A DNA stretch of 64,000 nt from Zychaea mexicana. Taxonomy: Eukaryota > Mucoromycota > Mucoromycetes > Mucorales > Lichtheimiaceae. Both the position numbers and the translations under genes were made by a program. The stretch covers positions 930,001 to 994,000 of the forward strand of contig NW_026516666.1 of NCBI RefSeq assembly GCF_025766255.1, given 5' to 3'. The notes under the pieces are model-generated. The model saw nothing but the letters and a program-made list of their open reading frames with translations. It was not told the DNA's origin and ran no database searches. Shown here one piece after another: positions 49,125 through 61,990 of the stretch (its first letter is position 1; the number at the start of each line of letters is the position of its first letter).

Positions 49125-50267
49125 TTAATAGCGGTGCTGATGCATGTTTGGTGTATCCGACGAATACGAATGACGTTCATAGTATTCGTATGAATGGTTA
49201 TGCTCCCGAGCGCTTCTTCTAGCAAAACAGCTTGCGATGAAAAAGCCAAACGCGATTACTTGACAACCACATGCAGCACCAACAATATAGATAGCGGGAC
49301 CGTAGTAGTACATGATGCCATCGACAGATCGTGCCAACTCTTCGAAGACAGTCCGGTAAAGCACAACACCAATTCCAACAGCTACACCGCCACACACAGC
49401 GCCAGCAAGACTAGCCAATGCGCCAATTGTTGGCAGAACATTGTTTTTTCGCATTCTTCGCATCATCATACCAACTATAGTAGTAATATACAGTAGCATT
49501 AAAGCAACCATACATTCGGCATGAAAAGTGATTACATACATACTTAGTAATGCTGCGAGCGTGGAAAAGAGAAGAGGAGAAAGAGAGAGAGAATAAAGTA
49601 TTTTCACTTAATCCTTACCAACCATGCCAGTAAAAGATAGAATTGCTGAAGGAAGAATCATAACCATGATTTTTTGTACCTTCAGTGTTCCGCCTGCGTA
49701 ATCTTCCACTACTTGTTTGATTTTAGCATTCACGCTTAGATCTATATTGTTGACCGCGGCAAGCTGATCGATATCTAAAGATACAGTAAATGAACGGACG
49801 GCGGTGAAAAGGTCGGTTTCGATAAAAGAAATTGTTAGAGCAATCAGAGTCTCTTCTTTCTTATCGTAACGTATGATGCGTGATAGGGTGTTGGACTAAT
49901 TGTATACGTCTCTTGCTGTGATAGATCCACAACCGTACCCAATATCGAGTAATATATTGGATTTTACAACAGTTACGATATGTTGCATACTCCACCGAAA
50001 GAGAGTCTCAGAAAAAAACATACCAAGGGTATACATCATTGTCTTTGGCGTGCAGGAATCGACAGTAGAATCGTTTTTGAAGATGCATGAGCTATAGAAT
50101 CCGTATCGTATAGATTGATCTGTCTTAGTCTGGCTCCCTTGGGCAATGTAGACTTTTTGTAAGATCGGCGAATTGTCCACCGTGATGCCCAGGTTTGCAA
50201 AGATCAATAGGACCAGGGCGAACATTGAGAAGAATAACGCAATGAAATGCGACCGTTTATGCGCCAT
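49125..50267 (-). CDS. SUR7/PalI-family four-span plasma-membrane protein
   Basis: Exons 50024-50267, 49619-49774 and 49125-49552; 275 residues. Hydrophobic spans lie at about residues 8-28, 115-135, 147-168 and 205-230. The first extracellular loop has YGFYSSC61 followed by C72, matching the claudin-like aromatic-Gly-x-x-C...C signature of SUR7/PalI proteins. These mark eisosomes/cortical patches (Sur7) or act in the ambient-pH Rim pathway (Rim9/PalI); which applies here cannot be told. A short cytosolic tail rich in His, Tyr and Ser ends the protein. Splices are canonical and phases consistent. Confidence 0.78.
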
Positions 50268-51220
50268 GACGAGACTGTTGCTGCTAAGATTCTGATGCTG
50301 AAGTGATTATAATGAAAGGAATGGTGGCCGTAACAAAATCTATATGTTGGGGCTGGAGATTTGCAGAGGATGGTGAAGAGAGGAAGGGTGGAAAAGGATA
50401 GAGAAGGAGAATATCTGGGCTGTACACAAACAGAAAAGGTAGAAAAAGTTAAGTGAGAGGAGGAGTGGGATCAAAATTGCAAATTAACGTCTGTGTGACA
50501 TTTGCGCAACCTTCTTTTAGATGATCGTCTTTACAACAATACCGCCTTGGCTCTTTTAGACTCACGATCTAACTGTTTTCTGCATTGTGGAAAACAGGAA
50601 CACCGCGCTTTTGCTCCCTATATTTATACTAGACGATGATGATGCGTATGCAAAAATAAGCTTAGTGTGAGTTTCATACACACTGACAAAATGGAAAGGG
50701 TAAATGCCTTTCTGCTTTTACTTTGCATCGGTGTACACAAGTATATCTATCTGAAGAGCGAGCCGAGCGGAAACATTAACGCGCAATAAAAAGTCGATTT
50801 ATGACGATGCATCAAAAACTGAGATCGCCGGCGCGCACAGTATCTTATTTGTACAGCCAATAAACAGGGTAAAAGAACATCATTACTTCCAGCTGTTACA
50901 CTCATCAAACGGGTGTGCAATATCCGTTCGTTGGGATGCATTATCATGAAGGAAACGATCATTCCTACTAATGCGTAGCCAGCTGGCACAGTGCGTCATC
51001 ATACACTACTCCGTTTATAAATGTCGGGTAAGGCATGTCTTGTCATACAAGCAAATCAGAAGGTGTTGTTCTTGCTTCCATCTAAAGCTTGAACTATACC
51101 AGTTCACCATACAAAATGTTCTCCGCTTTCCATAATAGCAGTTTGCTATACATACTAATCCTATGCTTTTCTCTTCTTCATTATGCAATATGTACAAGTT
51201 TGTGTATGTGTAAATCTGAA
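50268..51220. other. Intergenic region SUR7-like / TPR
   Basis: About 950 bases with the SUR7-like promoter (A/G-rich block 50370-50470) and the TPR 3' flank. The minus frame at 50747-50989 has no domain and is not called. Confidence 0.6.
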
Positions 51221-54200
51221 TTACAGCTCTCCTTCTTCAGCACTTCCCTCTGCCTCCTGAGATCGATCCAGCGTTTCCAGTTGCTTAGTCAATTTGGCAA
51301 TCTTATTTGCGTCAACGGATTGTTTGACCTTCGCACGAGAGTTCTCCATCTCCAGGTTTCGCTTCTCCTCGGTACACTTCTTCAGTTCTTCTGTTGATAT
51401 TGACAAGTCCTCAGTTGTCTTTTGTAAATCCTTTCGCAGTTTTTCAAGTTCCTCTTGTGATTTTTTGCTTTCTTCTGCAAGTGTGGCCTATAACATAACC
51501 AAAGGGATGCTATTAGTTCATCCATCCAGCGCACGTCTAATTATATAGATAACAGTCTCTCTTTTATAAAAATAAACAAATTACCTTGTCAGAAATTATG
51601 GATCGAGTCTTGGCGAGAAGATCCTTGTGTTTTCTCTGCAGGAATTATATTGGTTGGTCAATGCAATCTTTGTATAAAATTAATGGAATCAGGCGGTTCT
51701 CTGCTGATACTGATTACTTACTTGGAGTGCTTCATGAGCATTGGCCTTTTGTCGCAGTTGACTTTCTTTTTCTTCGACTAGTTTTTGTAGTTCCTTTTCA
51801 CGGTTAGATGAATCATGCTGGTGGATAAAACACCAAAGTTAGTATTATAAATATACACACGGGACAGAAAGCTTATTGATATATCATACACGTACGGATG
51901 CAGTTTGACCTTTCAGCTTGTTTTCCGCTTCGGTCCATCGTCGCTTAAGAGTTGCAGCGATATTTTGCATTTTGGTAACCTATCGTAGATAGATACAAAT
52001 ATATTAGTAGAAACGAAATAAAAAGAAGTCTCATTACCAAAAAGACCTACATTTTGTTTCGTAGTTTCCAATTCATGATTGAGGCTCTTTAATTTCTGAT
52101 CAAGCTCGGCTTTAGTTGCGTCAGATGCCTGCACCTGCTTTTTAAGAGCTTCACATTCGTCTTTGAAACGCTGGTGTTCAGTAGGATCGATGCGCTAAAT
52201 AAGAGATTGATAATTAATCAAGTAGTAAGCATTATTAGGTCGGCTGTTATGGTAAATTTTACTTTCGCATGCTTGCTTTGTACCAGTCTCTAGTGACACT
52301 TACGTTGCTCTTTGATAACACTTGATTTGTCCATGTGCTCCATTGCTTCCGTGTTTCTTCTACCACCTTCATTGTATCTTCATAATTCTTGGCCTTGGAT
52401 TCAAGCTCTCGAACTCGTGCTACGTGAAGGTGGATCAGTGTTTTGAATGAAATCGAGGAAGACGAGTAGCAACAGCCAACTATCTCTTCAAAAACAATAT
52501 GTGTAATGAATTGATTACCTTGCAGAGGTCCTACTGCTGTGTCCTTTTGTGCCAAGTCCTCACGAAGTGTTGCCACCACCTTTTCAAATTCTGCAACCTT
52601 TTGTTGCAAACGCTCATTGCTTTCTTTGTAGGTCGCTGCTTGGTGTTTAGCATCCGTACTAGAACGCGAGTATTCTTCTCCCATGCGCAGATTCTCGGAG
52701 CGTATTTTCTCGAGCTCTGTTCTCGTGGATTCCAGCTGCTTGCGCACAAGTTCCAAATGCAGCATTGCCCGATCACTTTCTTCACGAGCTTCGTTAAACT
52801 GACTATGCAGGATATCGTTCTCGTGTCGAAGAGAAGCGTTCACCTCGCGCAACGTCACCACAGTACGATCAGATAGATCCGCAATGAGTTTGGCATGTTC
52901 GGCTGGTGATAAGGTTGATTTTTGTGTCTCGGCAACTGTGTTAAGAAGTTCACCATGTGTCTTGGACAGACTGGCAAGTTGCGTTCGTACTTCCTCAAGC
53001 CTAGCAAAACGAAATAAATAGCAAAAGAGGAAAGATGCTTATGTCAGACAGTCCAATCTTTCAAGATTATGTATTCAATAGCACACTTACTGAGCACGCA
53101 ATGCGTTTTCTTCCGTTTGAGACTCCTCCTTTGCCGTAATTGCTGTAAGTTGTGCAGCCTTGAGTTCTGTCGTTATGCTATACAGCTCAGCTTCACTCTT
53201 GGCCAACTTGGCAGCAAGAGCCGATCGTTCGGAGCGTAACTCCTGGATGGTGCAGGTAGTCTGCGTGCGTGTCTCGTTCGCGGAATACAGTTTGGTTTCC
53301 ATCTCGCTGATGCGCTGTGTGTTCGCAGACAACTTGTCGTGGAGCTGCTCGATCTCTTGCTCCCGTGTCTTTTGTTCCTCTTCAAGCTGCTGCGTACGGT
53401 TCTTTTCACTTTGGAGTTGCTCTTCCAAATCCGATTTTTCTTTCTTGAGGGTATCATTCTCCTCGACGGCAGTTTCCATCTCCTTAATGCGAACGTTGCG
53501 TTCTTGCAAAGCTGTATGCACCTTTGTCAACTTGCCACGGGCCTCATTGACATAATCATCATGCTCTTGTTGTAGTGCTGTTGCTTGCTGGTTGATGACA
53601 TCCAGGCGTCCCTTGTAGAGCGTCACTTGCTTGTTGAGTTCATTGATCTCGTCGTGCGCTGCGGATAGCTTCATACGGAAATTCTCGGGATCACCATCGC
53701 CCATGGTCATATTTGCTTCCCTAAGCTCACGTTCCGTGGCTGTCAGTTTGTTTTCGAGTACAAGACGCTGCTCATTGGCTGTTGACACGTCCTTCTCAAG
53801 TTGTATGCGCTCGGCTCGTACGTGGTTAAGTTCTTTTTTGAGATCAGCAACCATAGGCTTCCAGTGTTCTTGCTCGCGCTGCGTGTAGTCTTGTAGCTCC
53901 TTTTGTGTGGTATCGACCTTGTCGCGCAACAGTCGCAGCTCCTTTTCTCTCACTTTGAGCCGGCTGCTGAGGATCTCGTTGATCTTCTCGCTGCTGCTGG
54001 CTTCACCACCGATACCGGCCGCAGTTACTTCTTGTAGCATTGCATTGACTTGCTGATGATCCTGTTCAAGCTTCTTATTCACTTCAATCAACTGTTGCAC
54101 TTTTTCGTTGCTGAATTGGAGCTCATTCTGGATCATTTGTTGTTCTCGCTGTAAGGTTTCAGCAGTATTTTGAACATTGATAAGCTCTGTGCGCTTTTGT

Positions 54201-56712
54201 TCAAGCATAGCATCGCGTGCCTCCAAGCGTTCCACAAGTTCCTTGTTCGTAGCGCCTAGCTCTTCCTCACGGTTCGAATGTAACTTGAGAGCTTGAACAA
54301 GTCGTGCATGTTCTGTTTTGACGTGCGACAGCTCGGTCTCGATTTTCTTCCGCTCCTCGTTTGCATTTGCTGCGTTGGTGACTGCACTTTCAAATTCACA
54401 TCGAAGGCGTGCCAAGTCCTGTTGCATCCCTTGGTAGAATTCGTCCTTGCTCGATTCGAGTTGCTCAATACGTTGCTGATACTGTTTAACCTTTTGTAGT
54501 AGTTCTGTGTTGATAAACGGTGATGTACGCTTGATGTTCTCCTGTAGTGCCTTTTCGCTTAAGCGTATTTTTTCTGTAGCCTCAGAGAGACTATTAAAAG
54601 ACGAGGTTGTGTTAGTAAATGACTTCATCCGTTTTGATACTGTTTCAGCGAAACATACAGCGAAAAGATAACGCTCAAGGTTACCTTGTTCGTAAAGAGC
54701 TGGATGTACTTTGAAGATCACTGATTTCCGCCTCAGCAGTACTGATCTTTTCACTGTAATTGCGTTGCATATCTTGCAATTGCTTGTTAGATCTGTTGAT
54801 TTGGTCCGTCTTGTTTCGGATATGCTGGTTGCTCAGTTCAAGTTCACATTGTAAGCTTTGGTTTTTCTTGATGAGTTCTCCGACATTCTTGAAGACAAGT
54901 TGTTCATGGGGTGCATTCGGCGAGATATCGGAAAGCGAGTCGAGATCTACGGATTGATCCACAAAAGGAGCAAGAATCTCGCTGCTCTGGACTTCGCGTA
55001 ATAAGTACTGCAGCTGGTATGTCGTGTTTCCGAGCTGTGTGCTAAGCTTGTCGTTCTCTGCCCGCAGATTTGCAGCCTCTTCTTTCAGTTGCGTAAACTA
55101 TACGAAGAAATTACCGGTATTGATGTAAATACAAAGGTTGCAAATACGCTGTATGCACAAACACACGCGCGTAGATGAATGTATGAGCTACCTCTTGGCC
55201 GGTGGGTATTTCGCGGGACAAAGCATCGACATTGGAGCGCAGCTCCTGATTTTCTTGTGCGAGTTGACTGTATTGTGTATCCTTCGCTGTCCAATCTGCC
55301 CGCAATCTGGTACACAGGGCTTCATAGCTATCCCGTTGAGCAATCAAATCTTTTTGATCCTTGTTGTATTGGCTAATGTCAATGCTACTGCTGTCGGGGC
55401 CACTAAATTCCAGTGCATCCAGTCGACTTTGCAGTTGATCGTTTTCTGTCTGTAATCGCTGCTCGACCTCTAGGTGCGCCTCCCGATTTGCTTCGATGGT
55501 AGACCGCATTCGTTCATGCTCGGCCTTGGATTCGCTCAGTCTTTGTTCGTATATATCGACCAAGAGCCGATGATCGTTCCTGATGTGCGCATGGTTCTCT
55601 GTGAGTGCTGCATATTTCTGTGTAAGTGACTCTACTTGAGCAGCTGCTGATTCCGATTTGTTTTGAGACTGAAGCAGCTCGAGTCGCAGTTCCTGATTAG
55701 CGCTTTGCAATGCAACATGAGCGCGTTCCAGTTCGAAGCGTTCCGCTTCATACGCTCGCGTTTCATCTCTCTAATAAATGCGAGAAAATAGCCTAGGTTA
55801 CTATCCACTTTTTCCTTCCTATCGTGCCTATTTACCCTTGAAGTCCAGACATCGCGAAGGCTTTTTTGGGTTTCTCTTAATTCCTGTTGGGCTTTGGTTT
55901 TTTCAGAAACGAGGGTATCGACCCGCCTCTCAAGATAGTCCAGTCGCGACTGCATAAAAGGTACAGGCTCTTGGTGTCAGCATATCTCTCATGACACACT
56001 AAAACACTAGATATAACTGCTATGCAGAAAGACAAACTTCAAAGACAAACCCGATTCTTTTGATTCGTGGCATCAACATCGTTTTTTTCAAACTTGAGCG
56101 TGGTGTATTGCTTTTTCAACTCGCTGTTTTTTTGAACAAGCTCTTTATTGCTTTCTAAATAACAAAGAAATACGTATACATTAGCGATTCCGCGACCCTT
56201 ATACGCCCTACATATAAAGCTTCCACTACCATTCAGAACACGTTAACCTTTTTTACCTTTAACCAAAGTAAAACTCGAAGTTAAATTTGCAAGTAATTCG
56301 CTCAGCTTGCGTTCGTTTGAGCTGCTTTTGTCATGTTGAAGCGTAACGTTTTGTTTTTGCACTTCAAGTTCGGATGCTCGCGCCTGAGCAGCTTGTAATT
56401 CGAATCGGATCCGCTGCAACTCATTGCCTGCAGAATGGATTTATAGAGAGAATAATTAATCACCTTGTTTTGTTTCGCCTGTTTCGAGCGCGTTGGCTAA
56501 AATAAAGAATTGCACACGTACGTAAAGTCTCTTGGTTGTGTTCAGAATTCTCGTGTAGCCGTTGTAAATCGTTGTACTTGACCGTCAACGCATCGTAGTT
56601 CAAGCCTGTAAATGTATACATAGTGTCAAAAACTCCTTAACTTGTTTTGAGGCAATTCTTATTTGATAATGATACCTTCGTCAAGCGCCAAAGCAGCGGT
56701 TAACGTGGACAT
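51221..56712 (-). CDS. MLP1: TPR/Mlp1-like nuclear-pore basket protein
   Basis: Fifteen exons: 56676-56712, 56522-56605, 56257-56427, 56051-56154, 55836-55949, 55192-55770, 54685-55097, 53101-equivalent large exon 53091-54590, 52519-53000, 52304-52419, 52051-52194, 51896-51979, 51722-51817, 51585-51635 and 51221-51487; 1413 residues, every junction in phase. Nearly the whole protein is coiled coil with Glu/Gln/Lys/Leu heptads. Family-specific marks are LQYLLREVQ, LVFKNVGELIKKNQSLQ (the conserved TPR/MLP1 region), EHWKPMVADLKKELN and RIDPTEHQRFKDECEAL. TPR/Mlp proteins form filaments of the nuclear basket and help mRNA quality control and checkpoint signalling. It is shorter than typical Mlp1/TPR (often ~1800-2300) and ends soon after the coiled coil in an acidic EEGEL tail, without the long disordered C-terminus. 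Confidence 0.88.
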
Positions 56713-56855
56713 GTGGAACGATCAAGAACGGGAGGAGAAAGAACTGGTCGGCGTATGTCAAATCACTGTGCTGCCTCAAAGAATAGCAGCACTTTTAACG
56801 TCAGCCAATCATAAAGCATGAAGAGTTCAATAGACAGTAAGATGGATATCGTAAA

Positions 56856-58325
56856 TCATGCTTCTTTAATATCTTCTACTAGTTCCTCCATTTTCTCTTT
56901 CGCTTTTGTTTTTAACCCTATTGAGGAGGCGTCGTCTTGGGTTCTATTACTATTATTACTAGGATCGTTATTTTTATTACTGTTCGTCTTGCCTTCCTGC
57001 TCCTCCTGCTGTTGTTGCTGCTGTGTCTTTTTATCCCGTTCTTCCCACATTTTCGGCACCTTGACCTTGACAAACATTGGATACACCAATTTATCAATAT
57101 AAACATTCCGTAGTTTGGTAGTGATCAAATCTGTCAGCTTTGGAAGGTCTTCGAGCTTTGTCCGTGAACCGATCAAGGAGCGTACATTAAAGTCGAGTAC
57201 AAAGTCGGAATAGGAAGAAATGGCGATATAGCGTTCGAGCGGTCGTTCTGGTTTTGTGGTAGTTTCAGGCGGATTGATCAGTTCAATGGTCAGCTGCGTA
57301 GTAAAATGCAAATGATGAATTAGTTTGGCAACGCCACTAAGTATCACATGTGTTCCCCCTATTTAATTGTCTTACCGTTCCAGAGAACCGAACAACGGAC
57401 AAGAGGAGCGACACGGGTAATGCGGCAAAAGCTTGCTTGGGCCAGTTGAGGATAAGTTGTGTTTCCATCCCCAGTGTGATTTGATCATTATACTCAAAAT
57501 CGATTTCAGCTCTCTACACATGTGCACATCCTTTCAGTATTAGAAAGCGAATAATACAAGTACCGTTTCTATAGGATGATATACCATGGAACCAATGTCA
57601 TCGGATGGTCGTATACGAGCGCTGCTGAAAATCGGAAATTCTTCACCCAACTTGAGTTCAGTGACATGAATAGGTCCCTGTATACCCACATTATTATTAA
57701 GTTCCTTTTTGTTGTCACGAATGTAAAAAGAAATTACCGTGGTAACCACACGGTTCGAAAAATTAAATTTCTTACGACGAAATTAGGCCGAACGCCACCA
57801 TTTAACACTTCATCCACAGCTAATATCAGTCTGTTGTTAATAGTTGCGTCGTCTCGATATGCCATCAGAGCTTGTGCCAAAAGTACGTTAAGCCAGTCTG
57901 TGCTTTCTGGTGGGTGGTGAATGACATCGTAGTACGTTTTTGAGGTAATGTATGCTGCCGGTAATTGGCCTGCCGCGGCAGCATTCGCCCGAGAAGGTGG
58001 GGATGTCGATAACCGTGAAGGGATATATCTCTAAAACAATGTGTTGTGCAACCGGCATTGTTAATCATAGCTGCCCTAATGAAGTGTCATTTCTTATGCA
58101 GCTATGCGAGAGCATGTGACAACAGAATACCTTTTTGACGCGCTTGACATCTTCCATTAATAAATAGCGTAACGCCAGTACAATCACGACAATGACTGAG
58201 AGTTGACCAAGCATAAAGCCCTTCATGAAAGACAATGTGCTACTTCGCATGCATGTTTGTACTGATAATTCTTCTCGAAAGTAATCCAGCACTTCTGGCG
58301 CTGCCGTTATAGGCGTTGGCTGCAT
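56856..58325 (-). CDS. MMM1: ERMES subunit MMM1 (SMP domain)
   Basis: Exons 58131-58325, 57776-58030, 57564-57677, 57376-57513 and 56856-57293; 379 residues. MMM1 is the ER-membrane anchor of the ER-mitochondria encounter structure and a lipid-transfer protein. A short lumenal N-terminus is followed by GFMLGQLSVIVVIVLALRYL (one membrane span, ~36-55) and, from about residue 105, an SMP domain: ESTDWLNVLLAQALMAYRDD, GPIHVTELKLGEEFPIFSSARI, AEIDFEYNDQITLGMETQLILNWP and SVVRFSGTLTIELI, closing with KVKVPKMWEE. The tail after residue ~330 is Gln/Glu/Asn-rich and disordered. All introns are phase 0. It starts close behind the TPR gene on the same strand. Confidence 0.95.
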
Positions 58326-58514
58326 ATCCCACTACTGTATGCTGACGGTCCTTATATGAAAATAACAATAAAAATCGTTGGAAGCTCCTCAGAAAAAAGA
58401 GCGGAGTAGTTAGAACCGAGCTTCCATATTTATTCATTTTTGATGCAAGTCAACAGTTTGGTGTATCCATTCAGGTGAAGTATTTGATTTATTGCTATTA
58501 CATTGGTGAATTCT

Positions 58515-59536
58515 TTATACGAGCAACCAGACAAGTGCTCCAGTAAGGGTAAACAACGCTGCTGGGTTAAGTACATGATTAGTGACCAACGCATCAGAAG
58601 CTGCCGTGGATGTTCCGCTGGCACGTGTTGCACTAGCACTCTTAGAGTGTGCCAAAGATCCGCTGGCAGCTTTGGCAACCTGTGATGATGATCCAGCATT
58701 GGCACTGCTGGCACTAATTGAAGCACCACTGTTGCCATTTGATGTGTGGGTACCGGCTGGAGGGGGAGCTGTTGCTGCCCTGACCATAGTGTTCTCTTCT
58801 TCATCTTCTTCGCTTGAATGGGAACTTTGGGAAAGGGTATGCATCGAATGGACGTCTTTGTCTTCATCTGTGTCCTTTTCTTCCTCCGTTTGTTTGATAT
58901 CTTTCTCCGTGTCATGCTGATGATTGTTCGATTTGCTGTCCCGCTCGTGAGCGCTCATTTTCTTGCTCTTGCTTTCATTATCGTCCTCATCGATGAATTT
59001 TTCGGGTACATCGTCTTTCAAATCTGAAGGTCTGCTCCAAAAACCGCCGACTTGCTGTTTGTTTCGACCTTCATGCTCATCGTCGTCCTCTTCTTCATCT
59101 TCTTCTCCTTCATGTTCTTCATTCATGAGTTGATTCCGGCCTTGAGGTTCTGGGAAATCACTTAATTCGTCCAGACTATCTTCATCATCATCTTCTTCTT
59201 CTTCTTCCAAGCTTTCGAATTCGTCTTGTTGAGGTCCGTGGCTCCCGCCGACATCGCTGTCGCCACTCTCAATAGCGATATAACTAGCTACTGAAACCTC
59301 TTCTGTATCTCTTTGGTTTTTTTCGTCCATGGCAGCAATACCAGGAGCTTGCGGGGCTTCATGTACCTCAGAAATATCCTGCTTAGCTTCGCCATCTGTA
59401 CCTTAGTCGTAGAGCAGTTAGCATTTAGAGGAGATCCATGGATTTCTCAAGATACAAACTACTTACTAGTAACGGAAGCAGAGGAGGCACAAATCAAGGC
59501 ACTGGCAAGGATAACAGTGGTTCCGAGAAGCTTCAT
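58515..59536 (-). CDS. Secreted acidic Ser-rich protein, probably GPI-anchored
   Basis: Exons 59467-59536 and 58515-59395; 316 residues. A signal peptide is evident (MKLLGTTVILASALICASS). The mature part is strongly acidic, with Glu/Asp runs around residues 90-180, then Ser/Ala/Gly/Thr-rich. The last ~19 residues form a hydrophobic tail without a following charge (ALFTLTGALVWLLV), as expected for GPI attachment. No catalytic domain or cysteine framework is visible, and I do not recognise the family. A wall or surface protein is the likely type, by inference from signal, composition and tail only. The first exon is short and its GTAAGT donor is canonical. Confidence 0.7.
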
Positions 59537-60780
59537 TTTTCAGAAAAGTTGAGTGAAAAGGGGGAAAAGAAAAACAATGCAGCTCCTTTTAGTATTACAT
59601 ATGTTCTTCACTGGTACATTAGATCGGAAAATATACATAGCTACGATTAACGTGTACATTCTTTATGTGGTGCTACCATTGATTACAATAATTGTAATCG
59701 GACCTTGACATATAGCTCTACCAGAGAATCAGATCAGAATGGGTATGCGCTACATAGTGTTTCACACTGTACCGACAATATGACAGCCGCATATAAATGT
59801 CAAATACACCGTTCACTCTATTGTGTAATATGCTTCTGTCTTGACAGAATAATAATAATCGTTATCATTGCCTTTGGAAAAAGAAGATAGCTTCGACGAA
59901 CAGGCCGCACTAATTAAAAGCATTGTTATCAATAGCACGCTTGCAGCAGTGTTGTCTGCAGCATACATTGTATGATTGGCTCGTTTAAATTTGGACTACT
60001 CTTAAGTACGTCTGCTATTCAGTAGCACATTTAAAATTTAATTATCGCCGCATAAAGGCGATGAAAACCGCAGCGTCTGTTTGCAATCGACAAAACATCT
60101 GGTATCCTTCATTTCTAGAAAGTTCCTCTATCACAGATAACTAGTGTATAGCCATCTTTAACTGCATTACGCCAACTATCAAGCCAGAAATGTTTCGATT
60201 TATCAACAATTCGATGTTGCTCACCTACATACACAGTGACAGAAGAAACTTTCAGCGACAAGTACAGTAGGGTATATGAATTATATGATAAATTGGGATT
60301 TCCCTTGTTGGCTGGTAAACAGCCTCTTTACGCGAATGCTTTTATTATATATCACTACTGTAATTGACTAGGACGAAAATTGATGGCAAACTAACATTAG
60401 TCGAGGCTTGATCATAAAATCAGATTTTATCACCCATATATGTATAATGTGATGGCTTTTTAAATCTCCTTCATTGTACATGTACAGTACGTGTCACGTT
60501 TTGTATCATTGAGGACTAACGATGAAGATGTAGGATCAATTTAGCATTTTGTGGCCTCATAACTATTTATCAGGTTTTAAGCGATCTAGTACATATGGAG
60601 CAAGATAGCATAAAAAAGGCGTTATTATCAAACTACGATACGGCCTCGCGTTTTCTTTCGTGCTTTTTCTTTACTACCAAAATTTCTTTGTTACGAAACA
60701 AAGATATTTGAGGTCTACAGGACTAATCAACCTTAAAAAACATTAGCAGGTAGAAGTATGCTGATCAAACTCCTCCATGT
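59537..60780. other. Intergenic region
   Basis: About 1.2 kb, AT-rich. The promoter of the acidic surface-protein gene lies near 59540-59700. No open frame with protein-like composition and no RNA gene seen. Confidence 0.6.
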
Positions 60781-61412
60781 ATGATTTCGTTTGTTAAAGT
60801 TTCCGTTGATTTCTGTATTACTTTATGTGATCTTTTAGAGGAATTTGATTCTATATCTAATAAAGTTGTTTCAAACACTGTGCGAGCTTGCACAACAGAT
60901 ATAAATCATTTCTTTCAGCAGTCGAACGATTTGATATGAAAACCTCTACGAAACTCGAATTACTGCAGCATTAGTTTCCGAGAACCACATTGGATCGCTA
61001 TACGATCATCTTGACCACCATTTTAATGCCGACGAGTTAGACGTCAGCAGCAATAACTGTTAACACTTCGTGCGGGCCCTGAAGTGCTTGAGCCATCATT
61101 ACTTGATCAAACGCAAGTCGACTCTTGCAAAAAAAACATTTCAACTACGCCAACAAATTTTACCTATTGCTATGTCCCTCTTGTATCAAGCTCTCCTCCT
61201 TCCCCTGCTAATAAGCCGGTCAATGGTCGAGAGCCAACTGCAATTCCAAGAGTACAGCCGCGATTACGACCAGGATATGCGGAAATATTTGTTATGACGA
61301 CCAATACCGGACTCATGCTCGTTGTTGGATGATGGTATTCAAACGCTACAGCGCCGGTAGTAAAGCCATTTCTTGCACTAGCTGTAGTCCCAGCCTCGTT
61401 GCTCTCCTTTTA
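60781..61412 (+). pseudogene. Decayed gene for a secreted/surface protein
   Basis: Three protein-like segments run head to tail. 60781-60939 (52 codons, too short to stand alone) includes CITLCDLLEEFDSISNKVV and CTTDINHFFQQSND. From about 60935 the reading moves to another frame (ENLYETRITAALVSENHIG, then HHFNADELDVSSNNC) until a stop near 61060. From about 61060 it returns to the first frame (TLRAGPEVLEPSLLDQTQVD, then C-rich with two Asn-x-Ser/Thr sites, then RLRPGYAEIFV) until an in-frame TGA at 61330-61332. Beyond that TGA the same frame continues to a hydrophobic tail (PFLALAVVPASLLSF) and TAA at 61410-61412, like a GPI signal. No splice sites explain the two frame changes, so I read it as a pseudogene with two frameshifts and one nonsense codon. 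The true 5' end may lie upstream. Confidence 0.5.
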
Positions 61413-61880
61413 AAATTCACATACAACATAGGTGTTCGAATAGTCAGTGCCTTGTATGAGCAAGTCATTAGCAATTTCTTTACCTGTACCATGCATACAT
61501 CTGTGATACGGTCATCAAATTTTAAAAATGAACATTAAAAATTGCTTGAAAAACTTACATGCTTAACTGACATGACGAAGTTAACAAGCTTATGCTCCCT
61601 TGTTGATCCGTATATGTAGGTAATAGAACAGGGTAGACAAAGTTTAAATACTGGCATTAAGACGAGTACCCTGTTGATTTAGGTCGTTTATAGACACTAC
61701 TGTAGTACTGTGCACTAAATATCTATATTGCGACTATTCTTTGTGCTCCTCATCAGGCATACATTATCCTGAAGTAATGTGGCATACACTTCAGCTGTTA
61801 ACATAAGAAGCATAGTATATTTATATTTAAACTTTGTAAGATATATAGCGCTGTTGATTGAGAAGAAAGTATCCGGTTGC

Positions 61881-61990
61881 TTACATGCCGCCACCGCCGC
61901 CACCATCGCCACCGCCACCGCCGCCACCACCTCCTCCTCCTCCTCCTCCTCCTCCTCCTCCATCACCTCCTCCGCCACTTGATCCGCCTC
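61881..61990 (-). repeat. GGA/GGC/GGT repeat encoding the poly-Gly tail of GRDP copy 2
   Basis: Gly-codon repeat with a nearly pure GGA core of about ten units (plus-strand CTC/TCC run near 61931-61961). Confidence 0.85.

Noticed and set aside
53160..53888. Plus-strand open frames antisense to the TPR gene
   Set aside because: They mirror a long coiled-coil coding exon (Leu/Ser/Cys-rich antisense translation) with no motif of their own.
61330..61332. TGA in the decayed surface gene read as selenocysteine
   Set aside because: Two nearby frame breaks already mark the gene as broken, and selenoproteins are rare in fungi; no downstream hairpin was evident by eye.
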